Below the pieces are notes generated by a model that was given only the letters and a program-made list of their open reading frames with translations, ran no database searches and had not been told where the DNA came from. Shown here one piece after another: positions 1-5,822 of a stretch of 6,487 nt of DNA (positions within the stretch are counted from its first letter, which is position 1; every line of letters begins with the position of its first letter). A program made the position numbers and the translations under genes. The stretch is from an uncultured Ruminococcus sp. (GTDB taxonomy: Bacteria; Bacillota; Clostridia; Oscillospirales; CAG-272). The stretch spans positions 1 through 6,487 of the forward strand of contig CADBRS010000228.1 in the NCBI GenBank assembly GCA_902797125.1, in the 5' to 3' direction.

Positions 1-442
1 AGGTCCTCACCAGATTGTGGCCCAAAGCGGGGGTAATACCTGTAAAATGGAACCAGTCTGCCCCTTTCATGATCGATTTCCAGTCGAAATCAGCCGGCAC
101 TGATTCTTTGATAGAAGAATGGTCTCGGTCATAAATGCAAACAGAACCGCGCTGAGAAGCGCCTTTTTCCATGTAATAGATGCCGACCCTGTGTCCGCCG
201 CGCACGATGCTGTCCGTATCCACGCCGAACGATCTCAAACTGGAAACGGCAGCCTGTCCGATCGCATGTTCGGGCAGTTTCGTGACATAAACCGGCCGGT
301 ATCCGAAATTGGCAAGCGAGACGGCCACGTTGGCTTCGGCTCCGCCGAAAGTCGCCTGCATCTGGTCGTTCTGAAAAAATCTGTAATAGCCGTTCGGAGC
401 GAGCCTTAGCATGATCTCGCCGAACAAAACAACTTTTTTCAT
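1..442 (-). CDS. kdgK: 2-keto-3-deoxygluconate kinase (PfkB family), N-terminal part, cut by window edge
   Basis: Translating the minus strand from the ATG at 442 gives an open frame of 147 codons that runs off the left edge, so only the N-terminal part of a protein usually about 310-345 residues long is present. It begins MKKVVLFGEIMLRLAPNGYY and contains FGGAEANVAVSLANFG (around residues 31-46), the first PfkB sugar-kinase signature. YYMEKGASQRGS and the WFHFTGITPAL segment follow, both typical of 2-keto-3-deoxygluconate kinases. Such enzymes phosphorylate KDG with ATP to KDPG in the cytoplasm, in hexuronate and pectin breakdown. The catalytic Asp and the second signature lie outside the window. 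The start is 15 bases after the stop of the zinc-ribbon gene, with only a weak GGGG ribosome-binding stretch, so co-transcription is likely. Another PfkB sugar kinase is possible, but the KdgK reading is favoured. Confidence 0.85.
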   Translation of the reverse strand, partial: MKKVVLFGEIMLRLAPNGYYRFFQNDQMQATFGGAEANVAVSLANFGYRPVYVTKLPEHAIGQAAVSSLRSFGVDTDSIVRGGHRVGIYYMEKGASQRGSVCIYDRDHSSIKESVPADFDWKSIMKGADWFHFTGITPALGHNLVRT

Positions 443-457
443 GTTCAAACCCCGATC

Positions 458-1849
458 TTATCTTGTAAATGTTACCTGCTTCAAAATTTCATCGATGCCT
501 TCCATGTTCGGTGCCACCAGACTGATGACCAATACGGCTTTGTTGTCCAGGATACGGTAGAGATAGACTTCAACGGTATCGACCTCGTCGTCTTTGTTCA
601 GTAAAGAACTGGCAAAGCCTTTCAAAACCACAGATTCACCCGTCTCTGCGACAACCGTCCGGCTCACGAGCTCATAGACAGCCTTGATATTGTTCTGGGT
701 GTCATAGGAGAGCGCGCTGTTCTTTTCGCTCACCACGATATCGTCGATCGAACCGGACGTCCTCTGGAAATAGATCAGCACGTTGCCTTCTTGGGTCGAA
801 TAGCGATCCGAGAAAGAGTTCACGAGCACATATCCCTTGTACGGATTTGCGAAGACGCCATAGTTATTGTTGTTGTAAAGAAGCATGAGATTGTCTGAGG
901 TATGTCCCCAGGAAGTAGGTTCCTGATAGACAATGCCCAGATAGGGGTTTTCGAAAGACCGCCCGTTCCAGACGCCTTTGGTAAATCTCTTCTCCGCAGG
1001 CAAAACACTGAAAATGACGGGGATCACGATCGCAGCGATCAGCGCGATGGCGATGCATGCGATGAAAAGGATTTTTTGCTTTTTCTTTTCCGAAGCTTCG
1101 TCGACGGTTTTTGCCTGAGGACGGACCGGAGCCTGTTCCTCTTTCGGATGGCGCATCGCCGGCATCACGTAATCGTCTGCCGCGTCATCATAAGCATTTT
1201 CGTCGATGACTTCAGGTTCTTCTTCGCCTTCTTCCTCTTCATCTTCTTCGGATTCTGAGCCTTCCGGTTCAGTGCTGGCCTGTTCCTTGGCAGCTGCTTT
1301 CTGAGCCTCTTCGGCAGCCTTCTTTTCTTCGGCTTGCTTGAACATGGCATACCGCATCTCGATATTCTTGGTCATATAGAACCAATAGAAAGCGACCAGC
1401 AGCCCGATGGCCGGCATCAAGATTTCTCCCCGAGTCAGGAACAAAACGATCACAGGGATCGCCGCGACGATCATCACGATCATGCTGACTGCTTTGTTCA
1501 AAAGGAATTTGCCGAGCAAAGTGGCCACCAATGCCATCACGATGGCATCGATGAACGGAGCCAGACCGGCATAGAAAAATCCTGTTCTGGCCCAGTTGAA
1601 AGCTGTAAAGCCCACCAGTAAGGCGATGGCGGCAAAGGAACCGACCCAGCCCCAGTTCACCATTTTGGTCAAGCCCTGTTCTGCGCCGTGTTCAAGATAG
1701 AATTCCTTTTTCGCGTTTTTCCGCTGCGTGGGTTCCGGGATGACCGGATCTTCGGTAGCGGTCTTTTCCGGAGCCTCTATCGGTGCTCCGCAGAAAGGAC
1801 AGTATTTTGTCTTTTCTTCCAATGCATTTCCGCAATTCTTACAATACAT
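458..1849 (-). CDS. zinc-ribbon multi-pass membrane protein of unknown function, 463 aa
   Basis: The protein starts with a zinc ribbon: CxxC pairs at Cys3/Cys6 and Cys17/Cys20 (MYCKNCGNAL, KYCPFCGAPI). Four hydrophobic segments follow at roughly 67-86, 91-117, 121-139 and 143-159. Next is a charged, probably helical linker (about 165-255) with an Ala/Lys/Glu-rich stretch and an acidic run near 198-215, then a fifth membrane segment at about 259-284. The last 180 residues form a soluble domain, probably outside the membrane, which I do not recognise. Zinc-ribbon plus membrane plus unknown domain proteins are common in Bacillota, mostly without known function. The ATG is supported by GGAGAA six bases upstream and by a promoter at 1896-1924. 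The stop lies 15 bases before kdgK, suggesting one transcript, but nothing in the protein points to sugar metabolism. The gene model is secure and the function is unknown. Confidence 0.9.
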   Translation of the reverse strand: MYCKNCGNALEEKTKYCPFCGAPIEAPEKTATEDPVIPEPTQRKNAKKEFYLEHGAEQGLTKMVNWGWVGSFAAIALLVGFTAFNWARTGFFYAGLAPFIDAIVMALVATLLGKFLLNKAVSMIVMIVAAIPVIVLFLTRGEILMPAIGLLVAFYWFYMTKNIEMRYAMFKQAEEKKAAEEAQKAAAKEQASTEPEGSESEEDEEEEGEEEPEVIDENAYDDAADDYVMPAMRHPKEEQAPVRPQAKTVDEASEKKKQKILFIACIAIALIAAIVIPVIFSVLPAEKRFTKGVWNGRSFENPYLGIVYQEPTSWGHTSDNLMLLYNNNNYGVFANPYKGYVLVNSFSDRYSTQEGNVLIYFQRTSGSIDDIVVSEKNSALSYDTQNNIKAVYELVSRTVVAETGESVVLKGFASSLLNKDDEVDTVEVYLYRILDNKAVLVISLVAPNMEGIDEILKQVTFTR

Positions 1850-1895
1850 CTTCTTCTCCGATTGATAAACCGCGATGGTTCAGATTGCTATGAAC

Positions 1896-1924
1896 ATATT
1901 ATCATATTTTATAAGGAAAAACAA
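1896..1924 (-). promoter_or_regulatory. sigma-70-type promoter of the zinc-ribbon gene
   Basis: On the minus strand TTGTTT (1924-1919) is followed after exactly 17 bases by TAATAT (1901-1896), in a very AT-rich stretch. Transcription would start near 1889, leaving a leader of about 40 bases before the ATG at 1849. It probably also drives kdgK. It is divergent from the tRNA promoter, with the two -35 boxes less than 20 bases apart. Confidence 0.6.
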
Positions 1925-1942
1925 TGTTTTTTTACCCTGCTA

Positions 1943-1971
1943 TTGACTTTTTCTCCCCCATGTGTTACAAT
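1943..1971 (+). promoter_or_regulatory. sigma-70-type promoter of tRNA-Pro
   Basis: TTGACT (1943-1948), a 17-base spacer and TACAAT (1966-1971) form a near-consensus promoter. The mature tRNA starts at 1981, so initiation would fall within a few bases of the tRNA 5' end, giving a very short 5' leader. Confidence 0.8.
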
Positions 1972-1980
1972 TCACGGGCT

Positions 1981-2054
<74 letters not shown>

Positions 2055-2059
2055 CTCTG

Positions 2060-2091
2060 AAAAAACAGGCAAACTCAATTGCCTGTTTTTT
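2060..2091 (+). terminator. intrinsic terminator of tRNA-Pro
   Basis: Stem CAGGCAA (2066-2072) pairs with TTGCCTG (2079-2085) across a six-base loop. It is preceded by six A and followed by six T, which extend the pairing. It starts five bases after the tRNA. The A and T tracts on both sides mean it could also work on the minus strand. Confidence 0.85.
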
Positions 2092-2162
2092 CTTATTTCA
2101 TAAGGGTTTTCGGGCTATAAGGTCTCTCGATTTTCAAGCAATCAATTTGATACAAAATCCAA

Positions 2163-2258
2163 GAGAGTAGACGCCAGGGGGGTGTAAAAGTACAAGTCCA
2201 GGTACAAGTGATCAAAAAGTCTTACTCTCCCTCCGTAAGCACGACGGCGTCTACTCTC
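2163..2258. repeat. 13-bp perfect inverted repeat upstream of int1
   Basis: GAGAGTAGACGCC at 2163-2175 is matched by its exact complement GGCGTCTACTCTC at 2246-2258, 70 bases apart. A third imperfect copy, GTCTTACTCTC (one inserted base), lies at 2218-2228 in the same orientation as the second. Placement between a tRNA gene and an integrase gene suggests recombinase arm-type sites or an operator. That role is inference. Confidence 0.6.
2190..2209 (+). repeat. direct repeat GTACAAGT x2, 12-base period
   Basis: GTACAAGT occurs at 2190-2197 and again at 2202-2209, inside the larger inverted repeat. The related GTACAAAT appears on the other strand at 2297-2304, 3666-3673 and 3742-3749, so the family sits on both sides of int1. 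It could be a binding site for the recombinase or a regulator; the role is not established. Confidence 0.5.
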
Positions 2259-2289
2259 GTCAAACTTGCAATGATGGCCTCTTCTCTTT

Positions 2290-2314
2290 GTCGAAAATTT
2301 GTACCAATTTTGAC
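2290..2314. repeat. near-palindrome in the int1 leader
   Basis: The core AAAATTTGTACCAATTTT (2294-2311) is a palindrome with a single mismatched pair and is flanked by GTC and GAC. Its left half, AAAATTTGTAC, is repeated exactly at 3663-3673 downstream of int1. Possible readings are an operator dyad for int1 or a recombination core site. It lies about 30 bases before the int1 start codon. Confidence 0.5.
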
Positions 2315-2330
2315 GCGGAAAAACCGCAGA

Positions 2331-2336
2331 AAGGAG
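2331..2336 (+). promoter_or_regulatory. ribosome binding site that fixes the int1 start
   Basis: AAGGAG lies six bases before ATG 2343. A small hairpin, GCGG-AAAAA-CCGC (2315-2327), stands just before it. The longer reading from ATG 2208 has no comparable site, and its extra 45 residues do not resemble an integrase. Confidence 0.75.
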
Positions 2337-2342
2337 CCTATT

Positions 2343-3533
2343 ATGGCTAGCATTTTCGAAAACCCGAACGGCACTTACAAGATCAGAGTTTATTGTGGAT
2401 CCGATTCATCCGGGCGCCCTATCATGAAGACAAAAACCTATACTCCATCCCAAAGGAATTTGTCTTACGCCAAACTCACAAAAGAAGTTGAGGAGTTTGC
2501 GGCAAAATTTGAAGAAGAAGTCAAAACTCTTTCCAATGCAGCACTGGAGAATCCTTCCCTTCTAGAATTCGCGGAAATCTATCTGGAAATCAAAAAGGAA
2601 TCATTTTCTCCAAACACGTATGTCTTTTATGAGAAGGTTATAAACGAGCTGCTGATTCCCATGTTTGGAAAAATGAAATTGAGGGATATCAAGACATTTC
2701 ACGTCCAACAGTTCATCACGTTCCTGGCAACCAAAAAAGAGCGAGGAGATGGCAGAAAAGGACATCTTACCGGGCAAACGGTCAGAAGATATACCACTGT
2801 TTTTCGATCTTTGCTCTCTCTTGCCTATCGCATGGACTACATCGACGCGGATATCGGACTCTCCCGGAAGCTCGAATACCCTAAGGTTGAACACAAAGAG
2901 GTCCAGGCGTTCGATCTCCAGGAGGTCGACGATATCCTTCACTGTTTGGAAAAAGAGTCAATACGCTTGAAAGCATTGATCGAAACAGCCCTTTTCACAG
3001 GCTGCCGCCGGGGAGAACTCGTTGGATTGAAATGGAGCGATGTCGATCTGAGAGACCAGTCTATTTCCATTCGAAGAAGTATCTATAAACCCAAGGGTGG
3101 AAAAGCCGCGGAAAAGGATCCGAAATCGGCAAGCAGCTACCGAAAGATCAGTATTCCGCTGCATCTCTGCAACACGCTTCGGGAATATAAGAACTGGCAA
3201 AACCGTCATATGCTCTTCGTAGGAGAAGACTGGAATGACCTAGATTATGTCTTTACCGAAGAAGACGGTCATGTCATGCATCCCCATACTCCAACCAAGC
3301 AGTTCGACCATTTTTTGAAGCGGCACAACATCCGGCACTTGAAATTCCACGGATTGAGACATACCAGTGCCACCTGGCTTTTAGCCCAAGGATGCGATCT
3401 GAAGACCGTTTCCGCCAGATTGGGACATGCTGATCTCGAAACGACTGGGATCTATGTTCATGCTATGCAGGAAATGGATCGAAGCGCAGCCGATAAATTC
3501 GATTCATTCTTTTTTTCAAGCAAAGAAGATTGA
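2343..3533 (+). CDS. tyrosine recombinase/integrase, 396 aa (Int1)
   Basis: This is a complete site-specific tyrosine recombinase. An AP2-like arm-binding N-terminus (NGTYKIRVYCG, residues 9-19) is followed by a SAM-like core-binding domain (about 73-175, with SPNTY and TVFRS) and a C-terminal catalytic domain. All catalytic residues are visible: Arg222 in TGCRRGE, Lys261 in the PKS strand, His336 and Arg339 in HGLRHT, His362 in GHADLETT, and nucleophile Tyr371. It would bind, cut and rejoin attachment-site DNA to insert or excise an element. The start at 2343 is chosen over 2208 because of AAGGAG six bases upstream and because Int2 has a matching MAS...NGTY N-terminus. It lies just downstream of tRNA-Pro, has no excisionase gene beside it on its own strand, and looks more AT-rich than Int2, suggesting a separate history. 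Confidence 0.93.
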   Translation: MASIFENPNGTYKIRVYCGSDSSGRPIMKTKTYTPSQRNLSYAKLTKEVEEFAAKFEEEVKTLSNAALENPSLLEFAEIYLEIKKESFSPNTYVFYEKVINELLIPMFGKMKLRDIKTFHVQQFITFLATKKERGDGRKGHLTGQTVRRYTTVFRSLLSLAYRMDYIDADIGLSRKLEYPKVEHKEVQAFDLQEVDDILHCLEKESIRLKALIETALFTGCRRGELVGLKWSDVDLRDQSISIRRSIYKPKGGKAAEKDPKSASSYRKISIPLHLCNTLREYKNWQNRHMLFVGEDWNDLDYVFTEEDGHVMHPHTPTKQFDHFLKRHNIRHLKFHGLRHTSATWLLAQGCDLKTVSARLGHADLETTGIYVHAMQEMDRSAADKFDSFFFSSKED

Positions 3534-3713
3534 CCGACTAACAAGGGAGACAAAAACAGGCAATCGAACTGAGGCCACTGGTCTTACTAAATCGGAACAA
3601 AAAATGTACGATCCTATTGACTTTTTCCGGACACAAGACCCCTTTAGCACAAAAAACTGCCAAAAATTTGTACTCAAATAGTAAAAAATCAATGTGAAGA
3701 TCTAACCAGTGGG
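3534..3713. other. non-coding tail between int1 and the hairpin
   Basis: I see no credible gene here on either strand. The stretch holds an exact second copy of AAAATTTGTAC (3663-3673), matching the palindrome before int1. It also holds a 14-base copy (3614-3627) of the sequence around the tRNA-Pro -35 box, without a usable -10. It may be the 3' end of the int1 transcript and could hold an attachment site. Confidence 0.45.
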
Positions 3714-3766
3714 GAGCCCGTTGTTCATCCGGCCAGTTCGGATTTGTACGGGCTCTTCTATTTTTT
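3714..3766 (+). terminator. hairpin terminator between the convergent integrase cassettes
   Basis: GAGCCCGT (3714-3721) pairs with ACGGGCTC (3748-3755). An inner stem ATCCG (3727-3731) pairs with CGGAT (3739-3743) around a seven-base loop. TTCTATTTTTTC follows, so the T-rich tail marks it as terminating plus-strand transcripts, presumably int1. On the minus strand there is no T tract after the stem, so it is at best a weak stop for the int2 cassette, whose last stop codon is at 3771. Confidence 0.65.
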
Positions 3767-3770
3767 CTTG

Positions 3771-4298
3771 TTACATCTTCAATCGCGCCATCTGCCTGTG
3801 CTTCCTTCGGATAGATCCCAGACCGTCGGCTATGTTCCGGATCTGTGCCATCGCGTCATCTCCGGCTTGGAACCGGTCTCCTTTCAAATTCAGAAACCGG
3901 AAAATGAATTTCTCATAGTGATAATCATCAAAAGACTGCAAGGCCACGTAGTGCCTGTTCCCTATCCGGATGGACGGAAGCAGACCTTCTTTTACAAATC
4001 TCCGGATGACCTTGTCGCAGACACCTACCGCGCTTCCCCGCAAAGCACCCGCACATTTCCCTATCGTTCGGATCTTCGGAAACTTAACTGTCCGATCAAG
4101 ACCCAGCAGATCGAGCAGATCGGAGAGAAACGCGGAATAATCCAGAATGACCCGGGCCCCGTGTTTTTCGTAGGACAGCTTGCCTTCCCGGACCAGACTA
4201 TAGAGCATAGAATAGTTGATCTCCGTATCCGGATCCATCTCTCTGCATTTCAGGACCGTCTGCGGGATCGTTTTCAATTGGACCAGTTTTCTGCTCAC
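3771..4298 (-). CDS. putative excisionase-like protein with two DNA-binding units, 175 aa
   Basis: The GTG start at 4298 overlaps the int2 stop (GTGA), and GAGGTG lies about eight bases upstream inside int2, so translation is probably coupled. Two related segments can be seen. Residues about 28-60 contain YSMLYSLVREGKLSYEKHGA then RVILDYSAF. Residues about 94-128 contain KVIRRFVKEGLLPSIRIGNR then HYVALQSFDDY. Both follow the excisionase/MerR-like winged-helix pattern: a helix ending in V(R/K)EG, a basic wing, a hydrophobic strand, then an acidic/aromatic helix. The C-terminus (about 160-175) is rich in Arg and Lys. Position next to int2 suggests a recombination directionality factor or a cassette regulator. 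This rests on pattern and context, and no exact family is recognised. The gene model itself is good. Confidence 0.7.
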   Translation of the reverse strand: MSRKLVQLKTIPQTVLKCREMDPDTEINYSMLYSLVREGKLSYEKHGARVILDYSAFLSDLLDLLGLDRTVKFPKIRTIGKCAGALRGSAVGVCDKVIRRFVKEGLLPSIRIGNRHYVALQSFDDYHYEKFIFRFLNLKGDRFQAGDDAMAQIRNIADGLGSIRRKHRQMARLKM

Positions 4299-5539
4299 TC
4301 TTCAGACACCTCGTTGAAGCATTTCAGACAGTCATTCATAATCTTCGCGGCTTTCTTTTTGTTCTCGTTCAATGCATGCGTGTAGATCTCGGTCGTTGAG
4401 ATACTCTTATGCCCCATCAGGTCCCGGATCGTTTCCAGGTCGAGCCCGTTGGCATAGAGCAAGGAATCGAAAGTGTGCCTCAGCCCATGCAGCTTCAGGT
4501 GTCTGAGATTGTGCCTTGCCTCGAACTTGCTGCAAAGCCTGGTTGGGTAATAGAGACTCACCATCTCGCCCGCGGGCTTCGCGAAGACGAAACCTTTTCT
4601 GTTCCAGTCCGGTCCCGCCTCCTCTTTCATCCTGTCCTGAAGGTTTTTCCAGGATCTCAGTTCCTTTTCGTAGATTTCGGGCATAGGAATCATCCGGTAG
4701 CCCTGCATGCTTTTCGGGGACTTGATGCCCTGTTCATCTCCCTTGATCTTATACGCACTCTTATTGACGGACACATAATGATCCTGGAAATTGACATCGT
4801 CCCAGGTCAGGGCGACAACCTCGCCTCTCCGAAGTCCCAACACGACGGACGTCAGGAGGATGATCCGGTTCAAGGGTTCCTCCCCTTTGAGCGCCAGCAG
4901 GAAAGCTTGCAATTCTTCCATCCCGTAGGCCTTGTCCGAATCGAAACCCAAATGTTTCAGCCTTTTGTCTTGCGGATATTCAACGCTGCCGGGAGGAAAC
5001 GGATCGTCCTCTATGAACCGTAGCCTGCGCGCCTCCGCCATCATAGAGCGAAAAACGGTCGCGTAACGTTTGACAGTGGGAGCAGCGAGTAACGTGCCTC
5101 GCCCATCCGTTCTCGCCTCGGGTTTTTCAGAGAGAAAATCGATAAAGTCCTGCAGATCGGAAGAGGTAACTTCCACGAGTCTCAGATCGCCGAACGAAGG
5201 TACGATGATCTGATCCACCACGGACTTATAGAATCGGTAGGTGTTCGGGGAGCATTTCTCACGGATCCTCGGACAGTAATATTTCGCCGCGAATTCGGAG
5301 ATCTTCATCCATCCGTTCCCCTCATCGACTTCGAACTTCGCACCTGGAATATAGTCTCCGGCGCGGACCATGGCTTCGAACGCTTTCGCAAATTTTTGAA
5401 CGTCTTTTCTGACCCGGCTTGCAGACATACCCGGAACCGGGCGATAGGTTTTCGACACAAGGATCTCTTTGCCGTCCTTCATGCCGACGTAGACACGGAC
5501 GCAATACGTTCCGTTTTTTCTTTGATAATAACTGGCCAC
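4295..5539 (-). CDS. tyrosine recombinase/integrase, 414 aa (Int2)
   Basis: This is a second complete tyrosine recombinase, clearly homologous to Int1 by eye (shared NGTY, SPNTY, PxFG, TVFRS, HGLRHT). The N-terminal AP2-like arm-binding segment is at about 5-33, the core-binding domain at about 78-180 and the catalytic domain from about 205. Catalytic residues: Arg237 in LGLRRGE, Lys276 in SPKS, His351 and Arg354 in HGLRHT, His377 in GHKSISTTEIY, and Tyr386. The GTG start is set by a strong AAGGAGG eight bases upstream (5554-5548). It is followed by the overlapping excisionase-like gene and preceded by the repeat-rich non-coding region after the ATPase gene, the usual replication/integration order in integrative elements. 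It probably excises and inserts the element carrying the ATPase. It converges on Int1. Confidence 0.95.
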   Translation of the reverse strand: MASYYQRKNGTYCVRVYVGMKDGKEILVSKTYRPVPGMSASRVRKDVQKFAKAFEAMVRAGDYIPGAKFEVDEGNGWMKISEFAAKYYCPRIREKCSPNTYRFYKSVVDQIIVPSFGDLRLVEVTSSDLQDFIDFLSEKPEARTDGRGTLLAAPTVKRYATVFRSMMAEARRLRFIEDDPFPPGSVEYPQDKRLKHLGFDSDKAYGMEELQAFLLALKGEEPLNRIILLTSVVLGLRRGEVVALTWDDVNFQDHYVSVNKSAYKIKGDEQGIKSPKSMQGYRMIPMPEIYEKELRSWKNLQDRMKEEAGPDWNRKGFVFAKPAGEMVSLYYPTRLCSKFEARHNLRHLKLHGLRHTFDSLLYANGLDLETIRDLMGHKSISTTEIYTHALNENKKKAAKIMNDCLKCFNEVSEE

Positions 5540-5547
5540 TTAAACAG

Positions 5548-5554
5548 CCTCCTT
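5548..5554 (-). promoter_or_regulatory. ribosome binding site of int2
   Basis: On the minus strand a full AAGGAGG lies eight bases before GTG 5539, supporting the GTG start of int2. Upstream sequence is A-rich with no clear consensus promoter that I can defend. Confidence 0.8.
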
Positions 5555-5564
5555 GATGATTAGA

Positions 5565-5604
5565 TTTTGATTTGTTGCTTTTTGATTTTTTATTTTTTGA
5601 TTTG
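5565..5604. repeat. three AT-rich TTTTGATTT repeats, 15-base period
   Basis: TTTTGATTT begins at 5565, 5580 and 5595, exactly 15 bases apart, in a stretch that is nearly all A and T. Regular AT-rich repeats beside iterons are characteristic of DNA-unwinding elements in replication origins. The region is also the leader of int2, so a promoter or regulatory role is possible. Confidence 0.6.
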
Positions 5605-5632
5605 TAAGTTTATGCATTGGTTGTTCCTTTCC

Positions 5633-5705
5633 GTGACGATTGTGACGGCCGTGACGGCAATATAGGGACCCCCCTATGACCCGTCACAGCCGGATCGATC
5701 GTCAC
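5633..5705. other. iteron-like GTGACG array around a dyad; candidate replication origin
   Basis: GTGACG occurs at 5633, 5642 and 5651 (9-base steps). Its complement CGTCAC occurs at 5682 and 5700 (an 18-base step). Between the two arms is a six-base-pair dyad, ATAGGG (5662-5667) with CCCTAT (5672-5677). Distances of the arms from the dyad centre match to within one base, so the block is almost a mirror image. Further copies lie at 5794, 5843, 5861 and 5892. I found the hexamer nowhere else in the window. Next to a RepA-like ATPase gene and AT-rich repeats, a replication origin is the best reading. An operator array for the ATPase or int2 promoter is the alternative. Confidence 0.6.
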
Positions 5706-5726
5706 GCTTTTCTAAATTGATGTTCG

Positions 5727-5748
5727 AATACCGGAATCATCCGGTATT
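5727..5748. repeat. 8-bp hairpin between iteron clusters
   Basis: AATACCGG (5727-5734) pairs with CCGGTATT (5741-5748) across a six-base loop. Read on the plus strand it is followed by an AT-rich tail ending in TTTT, but no plus-strand gene precedes it. For the minus-strand ATPase transcript it could act as an imperfect terminator, about 75 bases after the stop. It may instead be part of the origin-like region. Confidence 0.45.
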
Positions 5749-5760
5749 TATTGATCTTTT

Positions 5761-5774
5761 GGGTATCGCTACCC
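5761..5774. repeat. small GGGTA/TACCC hairpin
   Basis: GGGTA (5761-5765) pairs with TACCC (5770-5774) around a four-base loop, about 50 bases downstream of the ATPase stop on the minus strand. It is the third dyad in this short region. Its function is unknown. Confidence 0.35.
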
Positions 5775-5822
5775 TCTCGTTTTCATGCTTTCCGTGACGG
5801 TCTAAGGCAGTTTTTCAGGCCT

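Noticed and set aside
119..409. 96-codon open frame on the plus strand
   Set aside because: It is antisense to the kdgK N-terminus, which carries clear PfkB signatures.
2208..2342. Longer start for int1 at ATG 2208 adding 45 residues
   Set aside because: There is no good ribosome site before 2208, the extra residues do not look like an integrase, and they would run through the inverted repeats. ATG 2343 has AAGGAG at six bases and matches the Int2 N-terminus.
2061..3563. 12-base repeat AAAAACAGGCAA at 2061-2072 and 3552-3563 as attachment sites
   Set aside because: A 12-base match is expected about once by chance in a window this size, the flanks do not agree, and the left copy is part of the tRNA terminator stem.
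3744..4385. 213-codon open frame on the plus strand
   Set aside because: It is antisense to the excisionase-like gene and the end of int2, starts inside the hairpin terminator, has no recognisable domain, and overlaps genes with good starts and family motifs.
4409..5023. 204-codon open frame on the plus strand
   Set aside because: It lies entirely antisense to the int2 catalytic domain, whose motifs are intact. It is a shadow frame.
5633..5705. CRISPR array
   Set aside because: The repeats are only six bases with 9-base steps and inverted copies. There are no 25-37-base repeats with uniform spacers and no cas genes.
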